Source of the DNA: Nemophila menziesii
Taxonomy: Eukaryota > Streptophyta > Magnoliopsida > Boraginales > Hydrophyllaceae
DNA length: 64,000 bases
Direction of reading: 5' to 3'
Assembly: GCA_029959085.1 (NCBI GenBank)
Contig: JARWIR010000007.1
Span: forward strand, 44,567,137 to 44,631,136
How positions within the stretch are numbered: the first letter of the stretch is position 1; every line of letters starts with the position of its first letter. This document shows positions 37,533-49,526 of this stretch, piece after piece. Both the position numbers and the translations under genes were made by a program. The notes under the pieces are model-generated. The model searched no databases. It saw nothing but the letters and a program-made list of their open reading frames with translations, and was not told the DNA's origin.

Positions 37533-37795
37533 ATTGGCGGTTCAGTTTTACCTGTTCAATTTTAGTAATATTTTTTACTGGCCACCTACTTAGTCTCTAG
37601 TGACTACCAAGTGGTCGCCAGAGGTCTCAACTTTTACTAATCACTGCCGAGTTGGTAAAATACCCTCCCAAATATTGACGGTTCAGTTTTGTCCGCCCAA
37701 TTTTAGTAATACTTTTTACTTACCACCTACTTAATTCTAGCAACCACCAAGTGGTCGATAGAGGTTCAAACTTTATAAATCCTAGAACGAGTTTT
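37533..37795. repeat. tandem duplication, about 141-bp unit
   Basis: Unit 1 (37533-37673) and unit 2 (37674-37795) both run from ATTG(G/A)CGGTTCAGTTTT through CCAATTTTAGTAATA and CCACCTACTTA to CCAAGTGGTCG. Diverged by roughly one base in seven to ten by eye. Confidence 0.8.
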
Positions 37796-38029
37796 AGTCT
37801 TCATTTACATGTTTTCCAAACCCTCGTCCCCTTCGATCAGATTCTCTCTGCCATTCATTACTTCCGCCTCCTGCACCACCTTATTATGGTCCCCTTTATT
37901 AATATGTAAGCTTTTAACTCTTTGTAATATATATCAAATTTGTGTGTATGTGTATGTATATGTTACTGTGTGTATGTATAAAGTTATCTCCCTCTGCCAC
38001 CCCTCATCCCCCTGCACTCGTTTATGGGA

Positions 38030-39230
38030 ACGCTATTGCATATTTGAGATACTTGAGGATTTACGGTGCAATTTTGCGAACTATATAGACTAATAGCTGA
38101 ATTTTTGAAAGTTTAAAGGAATTATAGTGCATTTTTAAAGTTATTTAAGGACCTATGATTATATAGGGTCATGTGGTCTTTTTAGTGTATTATAAGGATC
38201 ATAATGCAATTTTTGTATAACTCTAGGACCTATAGTACAATTTTTGCATAATATAGGTCCCTGAATTATGCAAAATTTGCACTATGGTCCCTATAATACG
38301 CAACAAATACCATAGGTCCTTGAATAAAATAACACTTCTTGAGTTATATGGGGACTTATTGTGCATTTTTTTAGTTAATTAGGGACTTATTGTGCAATTT
38401 TGCAAACTATAGGGGCTAATAGGCAATTTTTGAAATTTTAAGGGACTTATAGTGCATTACAGAATGTTATTAAGGGACATATGGTGATATTTATTTACAT
38501 ATTATAAGATATTTTGAGTGTTTTTTGCATTTTATAGGGACCATAGTAGAATATTTGCATTACTTAAGGATCTATATTATGCAGAATTCACACGATGGGT
38601 CCCTAAATTGTGCAAAAATTGCATTATAGTACTTATAGTACATAAAAAAAGCACCCTCGATCCCTAAAATATACAAAAATACCACAATAAGTCCCTAAAA
38701 TATATGAAAAGTAGCACTTTTTGAGTTATATAAAGCTTAGAGTGCAATTTTGAATTCTATATAGACATTTCCATGACTTTTAAGGACTTATAGCGCAAAT
38801 TTTGATAGTTTAAGGGACTAAAACTACAATATCGAATTATACAAGGACTTGTAGCGCAATTTTGAGTTATATAGGGACTTAGTATGCGAATTTGTGAATT
38901 ATACAGACTAATAGTGTAATTTTTGAAAATTTAAAGGACTAAAAGTGTAATTTTGTGTATATGGACTTGTAGTGTGGGGACCTAAAGTTCAATTTTGTGA
39001 ATTATAGGGACTCATGGTGCAAAAGTTTAAGGGACTAAAAGTGAATTTTAATTATATAGGGACTTAAAGTGCAATTTTATGAATTATAGGGACTAATAAT
39101 GCAATTTTAAAACTATAAGGACTGAAAAGTGTATTTTTTCAAATTATAGGGACTAATAGTCCCTAAACTATTAAAAATTACCCCTAGGTCCCTAGGAAAA
39201 AAAGGATTGTGCAATTTTGAGTTTTTACTT
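38030..39230. repeat. degenerate short-period tandem array
   Basis: About 1.2 kb of loosely repeated words such as TATAGGGACTAATAGTGCAA and TTTAAGGGACTTATAGTG, mostly in one orientation, with a few in the other (near 38270-38320 and 38590-38700). Spacing is about 30-40 bases. The words resemble MULE terminal repeats (AAATTGCACTATAGGTCCC). Confidence 0.7.
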
Positions 39231-40100
39231 GAGTACTTACTATAGCAGCAGATCATCATGGTCGATGTCATATCTCATGGACACGATAAAGATGATGAGG
39301 GATGGGACCCACCGCTGGGTCCACTATTCTTGTTTCTGGTTGTGCCATAAAAGGTAAAATATCTAGTTTTTATTTAACGGAAAAATTTATTTATTTATCT
39401 AACATTATTATTTTACATGCAAACAAATACAAAAAGTTTATATAAAAAGCATTCCTCCAATCCACGGTGAAGACTAAGGAAAGGTGTGGGGCATTCTCCC
39501 CATTGATTTTTGTACCAAGAATGACACATGGAACCCTATTGGGGAAGTGGGGCACCATGCGGCCCAAGTGGTAGGGAAACATTCCTAAACACTATATCGA
39601 GTGGAAACATATCCCTAGTGTCACATGGATAAGAATTAACCTTGAGATAAGTTCCTTATTTGTATATTTGATTGGATAAAACTATATTATTAGTTTGTAT
39701 TTTTTGTAGTGTTTTTTTATCGGTCGCTTTCGCTTTGCCAATGCGATGTAAGTTTGAATTCACATAACTCAACAATAACCTTTCAATTATTTTTTGAGTG
39801 ATTTTGTTTGTATCTCAATAATATATTTTACTTAATATTTATTTATTAGTTTTTTTAAATAATTAAAAAAATCTATAACTCAATGGTAGCTTTTTAATTT
39901 TTTCGGAGTTAACGATTTTGTCTATAACTCAGTAACATAATTTACTTGTTATTTTTTCTTTTTTTGAGTTACGAAACTCAAATTTTTGAGTTATAGGAAT
40001 GGGTAAAACTTTCATCCTATATTAGATTGGGTCTACTATTCACATCATATCCATTAATTATAATAAAAAAACATATTTCATTAGAGGAGGTAAGCCGATA
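39231..40100. other. no gene seen
   Basis: AT-rich. The segment near 39380-39600 is less AT-rich but has only a short minus-strand ORF (39391-39582) without a domain. At 39770-39990 the phrase about AACTCAATAA...TTTTTTGAGTT recurs three times. Confidence 0.4.
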
Positions 40101-40139
40101 TTTGCGCTACGGTATCGAATCAAAAATGCTGCAATAAAT

Positions 40140-40713
40140 TATGTTCGTGCATGGGGTATGGAGATCAACGGTGGTATAGTCGTATATGCGAAGAGCACTC
40201 TCGTGAAATTGGTGAAGCCGGATATTAGGATTAAGCTCAACATAGACGGAAGTCACAAACAAGGGTCCTCCAAGGGAGTTGGTGGTTTCTTCCGTGACAA
40301 AGACGGATTTGCAGGGACAATGTTAGAGTGTTCGGCGTTTCAAGCGGAACTTATTGCGCTTCATTTTGGGTTATCTCTTGCAATTAAGCGAAGTCACGAA
40401 AGAGTAGTAATCGAAACTAATCCGCTTGCGTTGCATTCGCTAGTGAAGGACGGTAGGAACAATGTGGATTGACTTGATATACCACTCTTAGAATGTCGAG
40501 ATATCCTTGTGAACCATGTGGGTTTCGAGTTTGTCTATATTTAAAGGGAAGCGAACTACTGTGTGGATTTTATGGCAAAGTTAGGGGCAAACTTAGAGGG
40601 CGATATAGTGTATTTTGGCGACCCCACAGACGGATTACGGAAGCTCCTAACAAAGGTAAATGTGAATGGTCTACTCCTAGAAATGTTTTGTTAACTCCTT
40701 CGAGAGCTTAGTA
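40140..40713 (+). pseudogene. LINE-type RNase H domain with two in-frame stops
   Basis: A complete RVT_3-type RNase H: entry DIRIKLNIDGSHKQG (first catalytic Asp), GVGGFFRDKDGFAG, FQAELIALHFGLSLAIKR (catalytic Glu), VVIETNPLAL (the second Asp replaced by N: normally ESDS), ILVNHVGFEFVYI and REANYCVDFMAKLG (last box), ending at 40711. Stops TGA at 40471 and TAA near 40541 break the single frame; no frameshift is needed. It is the 3' end of another L1, or a former stand-alone RNase H gene. Confidence 0.75.
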
Positions 40714-40884
40714 AATTATAGTTAGGATTTACAGGTCTTTTAAGACTTCTAATGTATGGGATAAAAAAGATTAATCAAGTAGTTACTTTTACAAGTTACA
40801 AACATGAAGTACCGTTTACAATACGATACGAATGATTTTGTTTGTAACGTTTATAACACGATACGAATGATTTTTTTCTTTTTT

Positions 40885-41070
40885 TTTGGTTACATGGTAT
40901 CCGGGCTAGCTTGCGCGCACCCGACTAATCCCACGGAGATATATATGCCTCCCCATATATATTCTCATGGTAAATCAGAACTAGGTAACCCATGTTCAGG
41001 GAGGGTTCGAGCCTTGTACCTCTTACTTTACACCTATTAGGGAGGGGATTCGAACCATGGACCTCCCCCT
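40885..41070 (+). repeat. possible SINE or SINE-like fragment
   Basis: ACATGGTATCCGGGCTAGCTT, then CGCGCACCCGACTAATCCCA, are words I know from plant SINE-like repeats. GGTTCGAGCC (near 41005) and ATTCGAACCATGG (near 41048) look like B boxes. No target-site duplication was found. Confidence 0.35.
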
Positions 41071-41099
41071 TAAATGCTGAAGAAATAGTATCTGGTACA

Positions 41100-41102
41100 A
41101 AC

Positions 41103-41139
<37 letters not shown>

Positions 41140-41619
41140 ATAAATATTCCTGTAACTCAATTTTTTGAACAACATTTTACTATTTATTAGTTTGTCTTTA
41201 TCAACATTTTACTTTATAGCAGAGTTATATACCTCTTAAGAAAAGTAAAAAATTGTTGACACCAAGCAAAATCAAACCCAGGATCTCTCTCTTAAAGGTT
41301 TTCTTAAAGGTAAAAAAAAACTGTGCTTAGGGGGTTAGAGAAGGAAGAAAATGAAAAGGATTATCTATTATAAAGAACATGTTTCTATTACTTTTCAAAA
41401 ATTTAATTTTAAAAACTGAACCCCAACTGATTAACTTCTAAGCCAGAATATAGTTAACTAAGCAAAATGTGGAATTAGTGCATATTGTACAAAAGTCATT
41501 AGAAAATCAAAAAAGGCAAATTCTCGTGCATACTTACTTTTACAAGCTTAGAAAAAAACATGTTAAAAATATTTTCTGAGAAAACTGACATAAGAATTAT
41601 AATTCAGCAGCTTTAACTT
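41100..41619. other. 3' flank of the SART3-like gene; (TTA)n at 41108-41140
   Basis: AT-rich sequence after the gene's stop (the gene is on the minus strand, so this is its 3' side). It includes a TTA repeat. No other gene is visible. Confidence 0.5.
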
Positions 41620-43085
41620 TTAAGATTTTAGAAACATTTTTCTGAACTCATCATTAGATTTTGGCTCTTCATTTTCTTCCACCTCCACTTTCTCTTTCTC
41701 TTTCTCAGTAGATGTTGATGATTTAGTTGGTGGGCCCATCCAACCCAATGCTTTCACATTTCTTGGCACAGCAAACGTATTCTTAATATTATTATTAAGC
41801 TGAATTGTATCACCTCTTCGCTTTTGCCCAAGTGACTCTGTAGTTGGTTGATCCTTTGAAGAATCTTCACAAACACATTTGGAAAAATTATCATTTAAGC
41901 ATAATCCAGAATAATTCAGATTTCTGTGTGTGTGTGGGGTGTGTGTGAGAGAGAAAGGGTATATATATATATATATAATATATGTATGTATTACCATGAT
42001 TAACAGCTTCTTTGTTCTTTCTCTTAGGATCTGACTTTGCAATGCTCACTCGTTTCTCCATTAATTTCTGTTTATTCTTTGACACAGCTGCTGCCAGGTG
42101 TGCATCATCCGAGAAATCCACATAAGCCAATCCCTTGACAAACAAAAAAAATCATGAACAGCTCACAAAAAATAAAACAATAAAAAAATGACGAAAATAC
42201 CCTTGATTTACTAGTGAACTTGTCTTTAAGTATCCGAATCGCACCAACTCCACCAACATCACTAAAGAAATTACGCAAATCATCAGCAGTTGCCTTTAAA
42301 CTCAAGTTCGATACAAAGGCAGTACATTGATCATTGTAAAAAGTCGGCTTCTCGTGGGCCCTCTTTCCTATCTCCTTCTCTTTTTGGGCCCCACTAGCTT
42401 CTACTTCACCAGATTTACTCAATTCCTTCGGTTGACCTTTATTTGACTTCGGATTCTGAGTGTTATCTTTACGACGCTTCGCTGGTGACTCATCATCATT
42501 TGTGTTCGAATTCATCTTTCGTTTTCCATGTGCATTCTTTTCAACGTGCGTCTCTCTCTTAACTGTAGTGGGACCCGTAGTTTTAGTCACTTTAGTGGGC
42601 CCCGCAGTTTTAATCTCCTCTTGTAATTTATATAACTGAAGTTCTTCTAGACGTGGACCCACCTAGTAAACGTAATTGGAGAATAACAAAGTGTCAAATT
42701 TTCATTTTTACTAAAGCATAAGAAATTACTTACTTTTTGCAAGGCTAATTCAAAATCTTCTAGTGAAGAATATTCTCTCTCGAAACGCACCCATGCATGA
42801 CATATATCCTGAATAATTCTGTTTTTTTAGGAAAGGAATGTATTATCTAATTCAAGATAAATAAATAAAAAATTAAACTTATCAAATTAGTATATATATA
42901 TATAATATACATACCTCTGAGCCTGTCCCTAGAAATCTTTTACTATAGCATCGTTTATAAAGAGATCTCGCTTCTTTCAAATGACCTGACCCAATTTCCA
43001 TACTTATATAACCTTGCCATGCTTCAATCATAGTCCCACTGTAATAATAATTAAATGAAAAAAAACAAAGTTAATATGTTGCGTT

Positions 43086-43118
<33 letters not shown>

Positions 43119-45985
43119 CAGTAATTGAAATTAATAAACCTGATTTTGAGAAAACTCTCCCAAACACTACGTGCTGAAACTATATCTTTTGCAAGAGATG
43201 ACTCTAAGTGGGCCCAGTAACTATACATTCGTAGTAAACTCACTATATTTGTATCCTTCAAGTACGGTGACACATAATCTGCTGCACGCTGTGAATATTA
43301 AAAAAAAAAAAATAAGCCCACACTTTTCCCGGTTTAACATTTCCTTTTAATGGCTATACAATATAAAATCAAATTAAAAGTAAAATAGAAAAAAAAAAGA
43401 AAAAAAAAATACCTTGAATGTATCTCTTATTAAAGAAAACTCCAAAGCCTCTCCTTCTTTTCCAGCTACAGACATTCTTCTCCTTAACCCATCCACTCTA
43501 GTTAAAAATATATCTAGATACTGAAATAAATATTCCAAATTTAAATATCATTTACTTATTCCGAAATTCATAAGGAAAAATATAACTAAACAATTTACCT
43601 CTTCATAGCTTGAGAAAGTGCTCTGTATCGACTTCTCGAAAACCTGAAAGTAATTTTTAGTAAGAAATAAACTTTTTTAATAGAATATAATAAACGGTGA
43701 AAATTAATTACGGACTGTAAAAAAGAACATACAGTGGAAATTTCTGTCTCAGAAGCACGGCCACGTTCAAGACATAACAAGTAACGGACCCACAATTCAC
43801 CAACCCAAGGACAATTTCTTGTGGCTCTGTAATGTACATCTCTCACAATTCTTGATGCCTGAAATTAAAATTATCTTGTTTAAATTTAAATTTAAAAAAA
43901 AAAAAAAAACAAGAAGTTACTAGAATAAAAATTAAAAAAAAACCTTGAATATTTTATCCATGTAACGGGTATAATCTAGCCATAGATCACTAGTTACAGG
44001 AAATTCAGTTATAGCACGTTCGAATAAAATTTGAACACGAGCTGGATCACCTGATGATTGCTCAAACTTTAAATAAGCCTGCATTATTACAGACACTAAA
44101 TTATACCCCATGTAATTTGACAAAAGGTCGAAAAAACCCCTATGGTTTTAAAAGGGACAAATAATACCATATATTGCTTAAGTTTTTCTGGTTCGGTTAA
44201 ATCTTGTTTCGAGATTTGCTCTTCTAGAGTGACACGAGCCTTTAGTAACTCTAGTGCTTTGTTATATGCAGTAACAACTTGTGGAGAAAGTCCCTCCAAG
44301 TCATCAGATTTTGCATCAATGGTCCCTCGTTCTATTTCCCATGCTTTGTATATGAGAAGAGTAGATTTTATATTACGTAGGGGAATGGACAGCTGGCGAT
44401 TAAATAGATTCCTTATTCGCTGAACCTGCTTTTCTCGCAACTACATAACAAAACATCATGTTACATTTTTTAAATGTTAGCTTTAAAAAATGAAGAATTA
44501 ATGGTTTAAGAATTATTACCTCTTTGTCTGTTTCTTGTAAAGTAAGTAAAAAAGCTTGTTCAAAGTCTCGATACATTTCCCATATTTTATTACCTTCAGT
44601 AACATGTAAACCAGAGGCAGTGATAGCACGTTCAAAAAGATTCCTTGCTTTTGAAATACCAGAAGGAGAATATTCTTTGACAGCTGGATCGTGCTCTTTA
44701 ACAAAATTTATGTAATCACACCATAGAGCAATAGACTGATGAAAAAAAGAAAATAAACAGTTATTTTTTATCAACATTTTATGCAAATTGATGATTAAAT
44801 TAATTGAAAAATGTATGTTAGTCCTATATTATCTGCTTTGAATGATTATTGCATATTTTAATAGTGATTCTTGAGTTACGATATTGATACAGACTTTTCT
44901 AGAAGAATATAGAAGCTTGGAATTACAGTGATTAGGATATCAAAGGTGTAACTTAGCTATGACTTAGTATTTTCTTATTTTGTGGAGATCAAGTACTCAC
45001 TAATGATAAAAGGGCATGATGGTCAAACAAATACACAAGTTAAGAGTAACAGATTGATTGAGAATTGAGATGAAGGAACAAAACTAACCAGATAATCAGA
45101 TACTCCTCGTTCATAAAGCTTTTCAACAGCAGAATAAGCTTCTGATCTGCATGAATTACACAATTAGCATATAAACTTTTCATATTTGATATATACAATC
45201 TACAAAAAAATCTTGTAACTAATAAAATCCATCAATAAACAATATCAAAACAGAAGTTGTATAATTTAAATTATGAAATTATCAAAATATAGATAAAATT
45301 ACCCAGAAATGAGAGAAGTTTCATCTTTAGTCCATTCCTGCCACATGTTAGGAGTCAAAGGATATAAAGAACTCATAGCTTCTCTTGCTTCCCTTAGTTT
45401 ATCTAGCTCCCCTTGCCTCCTTAAAGCCTTAATATACTGCATAAATAAATAAAATATACAAATCAGCAAATCAAATCATAAACATTATATACTGTTTAAT
45501 TAAGCAAAGTACACACGATTTCAAAATTTTGATAGATTAAATGTTCAACATATGACTATTTGCATTGAGCAAGCATACCTTTCCCTAACTTATATTATAT
45601 ATGCTAGTTTATAAAATACTGTTTAGCTAATTCTCGTAACACAGGGACCAATAGTGCAATTTACCCCTTCCACAACATTGTCTAATTGTACAATCATGTC
45701 GAAAAAGCAACGTATATATATGATATAGTAGAGTAAAAGAGAGAGTACTTGAACATGAGCGTCGTAATTGTAGGGATTAGTGGAGATATCCTTTTCGAGG
45801 GATCGAATTAGAATTTGTAGTTGAGCTTCGTCGTCATCTGAGTCGGACGAGTCAGACTCGGAATCGGACGCTGAGCCGGTTGTAGGGATTTGAGCGTCAG
45901 GCATAGGGAGGTCTTCACCGCCACCGCCATTAGAGGCTTCTTCAGATAAGACAGATGAGGCGTCTAGGGTTTGATCATCCGCCAT
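41620..45985 (-). CDS. SART3: SART3/Prp24-like U4/U6 snRNP recycling factor, 15 exons, 841 aa
   Basis: Exons (minus): 45985-45749, 45436-45303, 45146-45089, 44735-44520, 44440-44168, 44078-43944, 43858-43733, 43643-43599, 43520-43413, 43288-43140, 43038-42915, 42808-42734, 42662-42201, 42133-41995, 41864-41620. All introns are GT/AG and all phases close. The N-terminus is acidic (SDSESDSSDSDDDEAQ). Residues 80-560 hold HAT repeats (ALWCDYINF, NLFERAIT, IWEMYRDFEQAF, LWLDYTRYMDKI, VRYLLCLERGR, WAHLESSLA). Then a basic NLS-like KRRK (about 622), one RRM (about 673-750; TAFVSNLSLKAT is RNP2, SRGLAYVDF is RNP1) and the C-terminal LSm-binding motif NDEFRKMFLKS. In the nucleus such proteins bind U6 and help it re-anneal to U4. 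Human SART3 has two RRMs; only one is seen here. Confidence 0.93.
45640..45667. repeat. MULE-terminus-like word in SART3 intron 1
   Basis: AGGGACCAATAGTGCAATTT followed by ACCCC, matching the TIR style of many plant MULEs. No partner end was seen within the intron, so it may be a footprint or a fragment. Confidence 0.3.
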
Positions 45986-46586
45986 TTTTACTAATACACA
46001 GTCTTTGTTGTTTTTTGAATAGTTAAGCTCAGTGAAGGAGAATGTGATGAAATTTGAGAGCTCGAGTATAAGTTTTTACATTAACGGCGTCGTTTAGAGG
46101 TTTCGTGGAGTATGTAATGTAATTCTCTCTTTTAAGAAAATATAATAAGTAAACCGTTTTGCATTAATTCACTTCTCTTTACCATAGAAATGTCTTATAG
46201 TTATATTATGTCATAATTAATATTTATTTTGATTTTATTATATTTATAATATTTAATATATATGATACTCCATCTCCATATAACCATTTTCAACCACCAT
46301 CCCCTTGGCCATTAATTTTGCCCCACTAATGTAGGTGAGTCAACTAGGTCAGTCAACTTCGATAATCAAGTATGCTCAAAGACTGCGCAGTGTCGGTAGT
46401 TACGTACGGACAGTGGTGGATGGTAAGGCTGCTCAAACCAACCGAACAACCCGTAAACCAGCAAAATTAACCCTTACCCGTGAACCAATTTTAAATTTTT
46501 TGTTTTGTGTTTTTCTGTTAGTGGGTTTAAAATTAACTAATGCTTTGACCCGGTTTGTCGTTTATATATACACATATACTAATAAT
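45986..46586. other. 5' flank of the SART3-like gene
   Basis: Promoter side of the minus-strand gene. No clear TATA box next to the start. The region ends at the hAT-like element. No other gene. Confidence 0.4.
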
Positions 46587-46594
46587 ATACAACC

Positions 46595-47527
46595 TAGGGA
46601 TGGCAACGGATCGGATTATTGCAAAAAAATCCAAAACCATGTCCATATCCATTTAATTTATCAAAAACCAAACCCTAACGGATTTAACCATCGGATTTAC
46701 TTTTCAAAACCATATCCGAATAATTCGGATTCGGTTTTTTAAACGGTTTTTCGGATTTTAATCATAACCCGGCTCGCGAGGCGTCCCTCTCGCAGTAGGA
46801 TTTCTAACCTCGCCTCGCTCTTGTGACATGCCAAACTATAACTCTCTAAATATATTGAAAATATTGAAACAAGTACATGACAAATATCCAATATATAAAA
46901 TATTATGTTGATTTTTAATTAAATAACATTTTTGTTACTTCTTTTGTTAATTCTAATATTTAGATTTTAGTTTTGAGATATGAAAATATTTTTTATCTAT
47001 AGTACTATAAAATATACAAAAATAGATGGTAGTAAACGGGTTTTTGGTTATTCAGAATTATTTTTATTTTAACCTAAAGGATTTAACCATCGGTTGCATT
47101 TTTCAGAACCATAACCTAACGGTTTTATCTATGGTTGCATAATCGATTTTTAATCGGTTCAAATTTTTGTCGATTTTGATTTTAAAGCATAACCTTATCT
47201 ATAGTTGGGTTGAGACTTTTGGCCTTTTGGTAATTAAAAATCAATAAAATATAAGAAAGATGGATTTCAAAATATAAAAATACATGGATTTTAACCTTTA
47301 GTATAGGTAAAATAAAATCAGATTTATATATATATATATATATATATAAACGGATTTCGGTTTTTCGGGTTTTTTTTAATCTAAAACCATAACCTAACGG
47401 TTTTAACCATCGGTTTCACTTTTTAAAACCAAACCCTAACAGATTTAACCACGGTTACATAGTCGGTTTTTATTCGGTTCGGTAATCCGTCGGTTTCAGA
47501 TTAAAATCGTAACCAATGCCATCCCTA
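46595..47527. mobile_element. hAT-like non-autonomous element (933 bp)
   Basis: Ends TAGGGATGGCAACGG and, as reverse complement of the right, TAGGGATGGCATTGG (13 of 15). Flanks ATACAACC (46587-46594) and ATATAACC (47528-47535) match 7 of 8, an 8-bp duplication. Inside, a block around CCTAACGG(A/T)TTTAACCATCGG recurs at about 46673, 47078 and 47390. No coding sequence. Same TIR family as 4587-4919 and the transposase relic at 49527. Confidence 0.8.
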
Positions 47528-47782
47528 ATATAACCCCATCCTAACCAAGTGACACTCATTATACCTACCCTCTTTCTTATCCTCTCTTTCAATATCAAGC
47601 AAACTTTAGCTATACTTTACTCTTTTATACATTTGTCAGTTCAGTCTTCATCTTAGTCAGTGAAATGGCTTCTACGACGATCTGAATTAAAATCTTGTCA
47701 CTTAACATTAGAGTTTGTATTTGTAGTTTATTTATACTAAAATAGGTATAAAAGGATTCGCCTTGGTAATTTGAAGCACTCT

Positions 47783-49107
47783 TAATAATTTTAATATCAG
47801 TGTTCAATTTATTAAGCAAAGCTAAACCGCACTTGTTTCAACGGGTCAACTATTTGATTAATAGGAAGATTTAATTCATTCGCAATTCTTCTGCTCCCCA
47901 CTTATGAACGTGTTCACCAAACCTTCTTCCTTGCCAAATTCAAATGCTCAATCGAATGTAATAGAGGACCTTTCACTCTTGTGGCCCGTACTCTTCCAAT
48001 CATCTATTTTTGTATTATTATTCTTCTCATTTTCTAATTTTCTCATTTTCCAATTCAAAAAGCTCAGCAAACGTGTAATGGACTGGGCTCTAGGTTGGGC
48101 TGGAGTTTGGAAGTCCACTGATCCGTCTTTTTTATTGAAGTCCAATAAGGGATGGGTATTGCTATTATTTTTTAAAAATGTTGAGGCGCGGTATTTCTTT
48201 TATTTTTAAAAATTGTTGGACCGTTCAAATACGAACGACGTCAACTTTCTTCTTATTCACCTTTTTTTGTTCGAAAAACTTTCTTCTTATATTCATTCTT
48301 AGTAAAACTGGCTGGTTTCTCCTTATTCCCGTTGATGTGAAAGCAAAATAAGATCTCTGGCCACCCTACCACCGCCTACATTGTGATTGTGACTAGACCT
48401 CTGAATTTTCGCTACTTTCCCAAGGTAAGACTTTTCGTCCTTCTCTTTCTTCCCCGCTTCGATTCTTCCTCTGTTAATGGCGGTTTTAATTATAAACTTG
48501 TTATGTGATTTCTTATTGCAGAGAAATTCACACCTTCATGGTGCAGTAATTTGGCAAAGCTTGAGCTCCTCATTCCTTTCATAGTGGGAATCAGTGATTT
48601 TAGACAAGGTTATGTCCTACATTTGCAATTTTGCTCCTCTCCCAAGGTAAGACTATTTGTCCTTCTCTTTCTTCCCAGCTTTGATTCTACCTCTGTTAAT
48701 GGCGCTTTTAATTTTAAACTCGTATATGTGATTTCTTACTGCAGAAAAATTCATACCTTCATATTGCAGTAATTTGGCACAAAGCTTAGTGGGAATCAAT
48801 GATTTTAGACAAGGTTAGATCTGTGGCTTTTGCATTTGAATTTTTGCTTCTCTCCCAAGGTAAGACTTTTTGTCCTTCTCTTTCTTCCTCACTTCAATTC
48901 TTCCTTGGTTAATGGAGGTTTTAATTAAACTCGTTATGTGATGTCTTATTGTAGATAAATTCACATTTTCATGGTGCAAGTAATTTGGAACTTGTGCTCT
49001 TCATTCTTTTCATAGTAGGAATCAGTGATTTTAGACAAGGTTATGTCCCCTGATTTTGGCTTTTGCATTTGGATAGTTAGAAGCATAGACATTCATTGTA
49101 GGGTGTA
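47783..49107 (+). repeat. TNL leader region, copy A (gene lost)
   Basis: Aligns in the same orientation with 51612-52950, which precedes the intact TNL gene. Shared landmarks: TTTAATATCAG, TTTAATTCATTCGCAATTCT, GGACCTTTCACTCTTGTGGC, ATGGACTGGGCTCTA, ACGTCAACTTTCTTCTTATT, the splice-cassette array and CATTCATTGTAGGGTGTA. Similarity stops at 49107, before any coding sequence, so the TNL that once followed is gone. It holds three cassettes where copy B holds two. Confidence 0.85.
48411..49055 (+). repeat. array of three exon-intron cassettes (about 213-222 bp each)
   Basis: Each unit has a donor CCCAAG/GTAAGA and an acceptor (TTATTGCAG, TTACTGCAG, TTATTGTAG): candidate introns 48425-48521, 48647-48744 and 48860-48954 (95-98 bp). 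Between them lie mini-exons of about 115-125 bases that start (A)AAATTCA. Unit 1 contains a 3-codon upstream ORF, ATGGTGCAGTAA (48538-48549). Confidence 0.8.
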
Positions 49108-49526
49108 CGCCCAATTTTTGTTAAAATCATAATAATTGAAGAAAAAAAATTAAATTTTTTTAACAAATTTGAACTCGTAATTATCGTATCAGTCGTGAAT
49201 AAAAATAAAATTTTAGAAAAATGTTTAAATTTCCTAATATGATATTCGACCAGTATATGCACATAAAATGAATTTTGAAATAGTTTTAAATATGAACTTC
49301 TATGTTCAAAAGAATTCAGTACAATGATTAGACTCGACAATACTCTACTCAAATAGAATCTCTCTGATTTTACTTATAAAGTATTTGCGATCCTTCCGTC
49401 CTGCACCTTGGTCAAGACTGGCCGCTCATTAGAAGTGCTTTCCGTCCAATAATAAGCAAACCCAAACATTTCCTTGAATTAGTTATATGCATATTTGATT
49501 AGCCGAAAAGCAGAGTCAGATGTTTC

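Noticed and set aside
38030..39230. CRISPR or centromeric satellite
   Set aside because: Units are degenerate, of irregular spacing and partly inverted; no fixed period could be confirmed by eye.
41000..41060. tRNA gene
   Set aside because: B-box-like words occur twice, but no acceptor or anticodon stem; better seen as a SINE-like fragment.
44142..44423. 93-codon plus-strand ORF
   Set aside because: Antisense shadow of SART3 exon 5.
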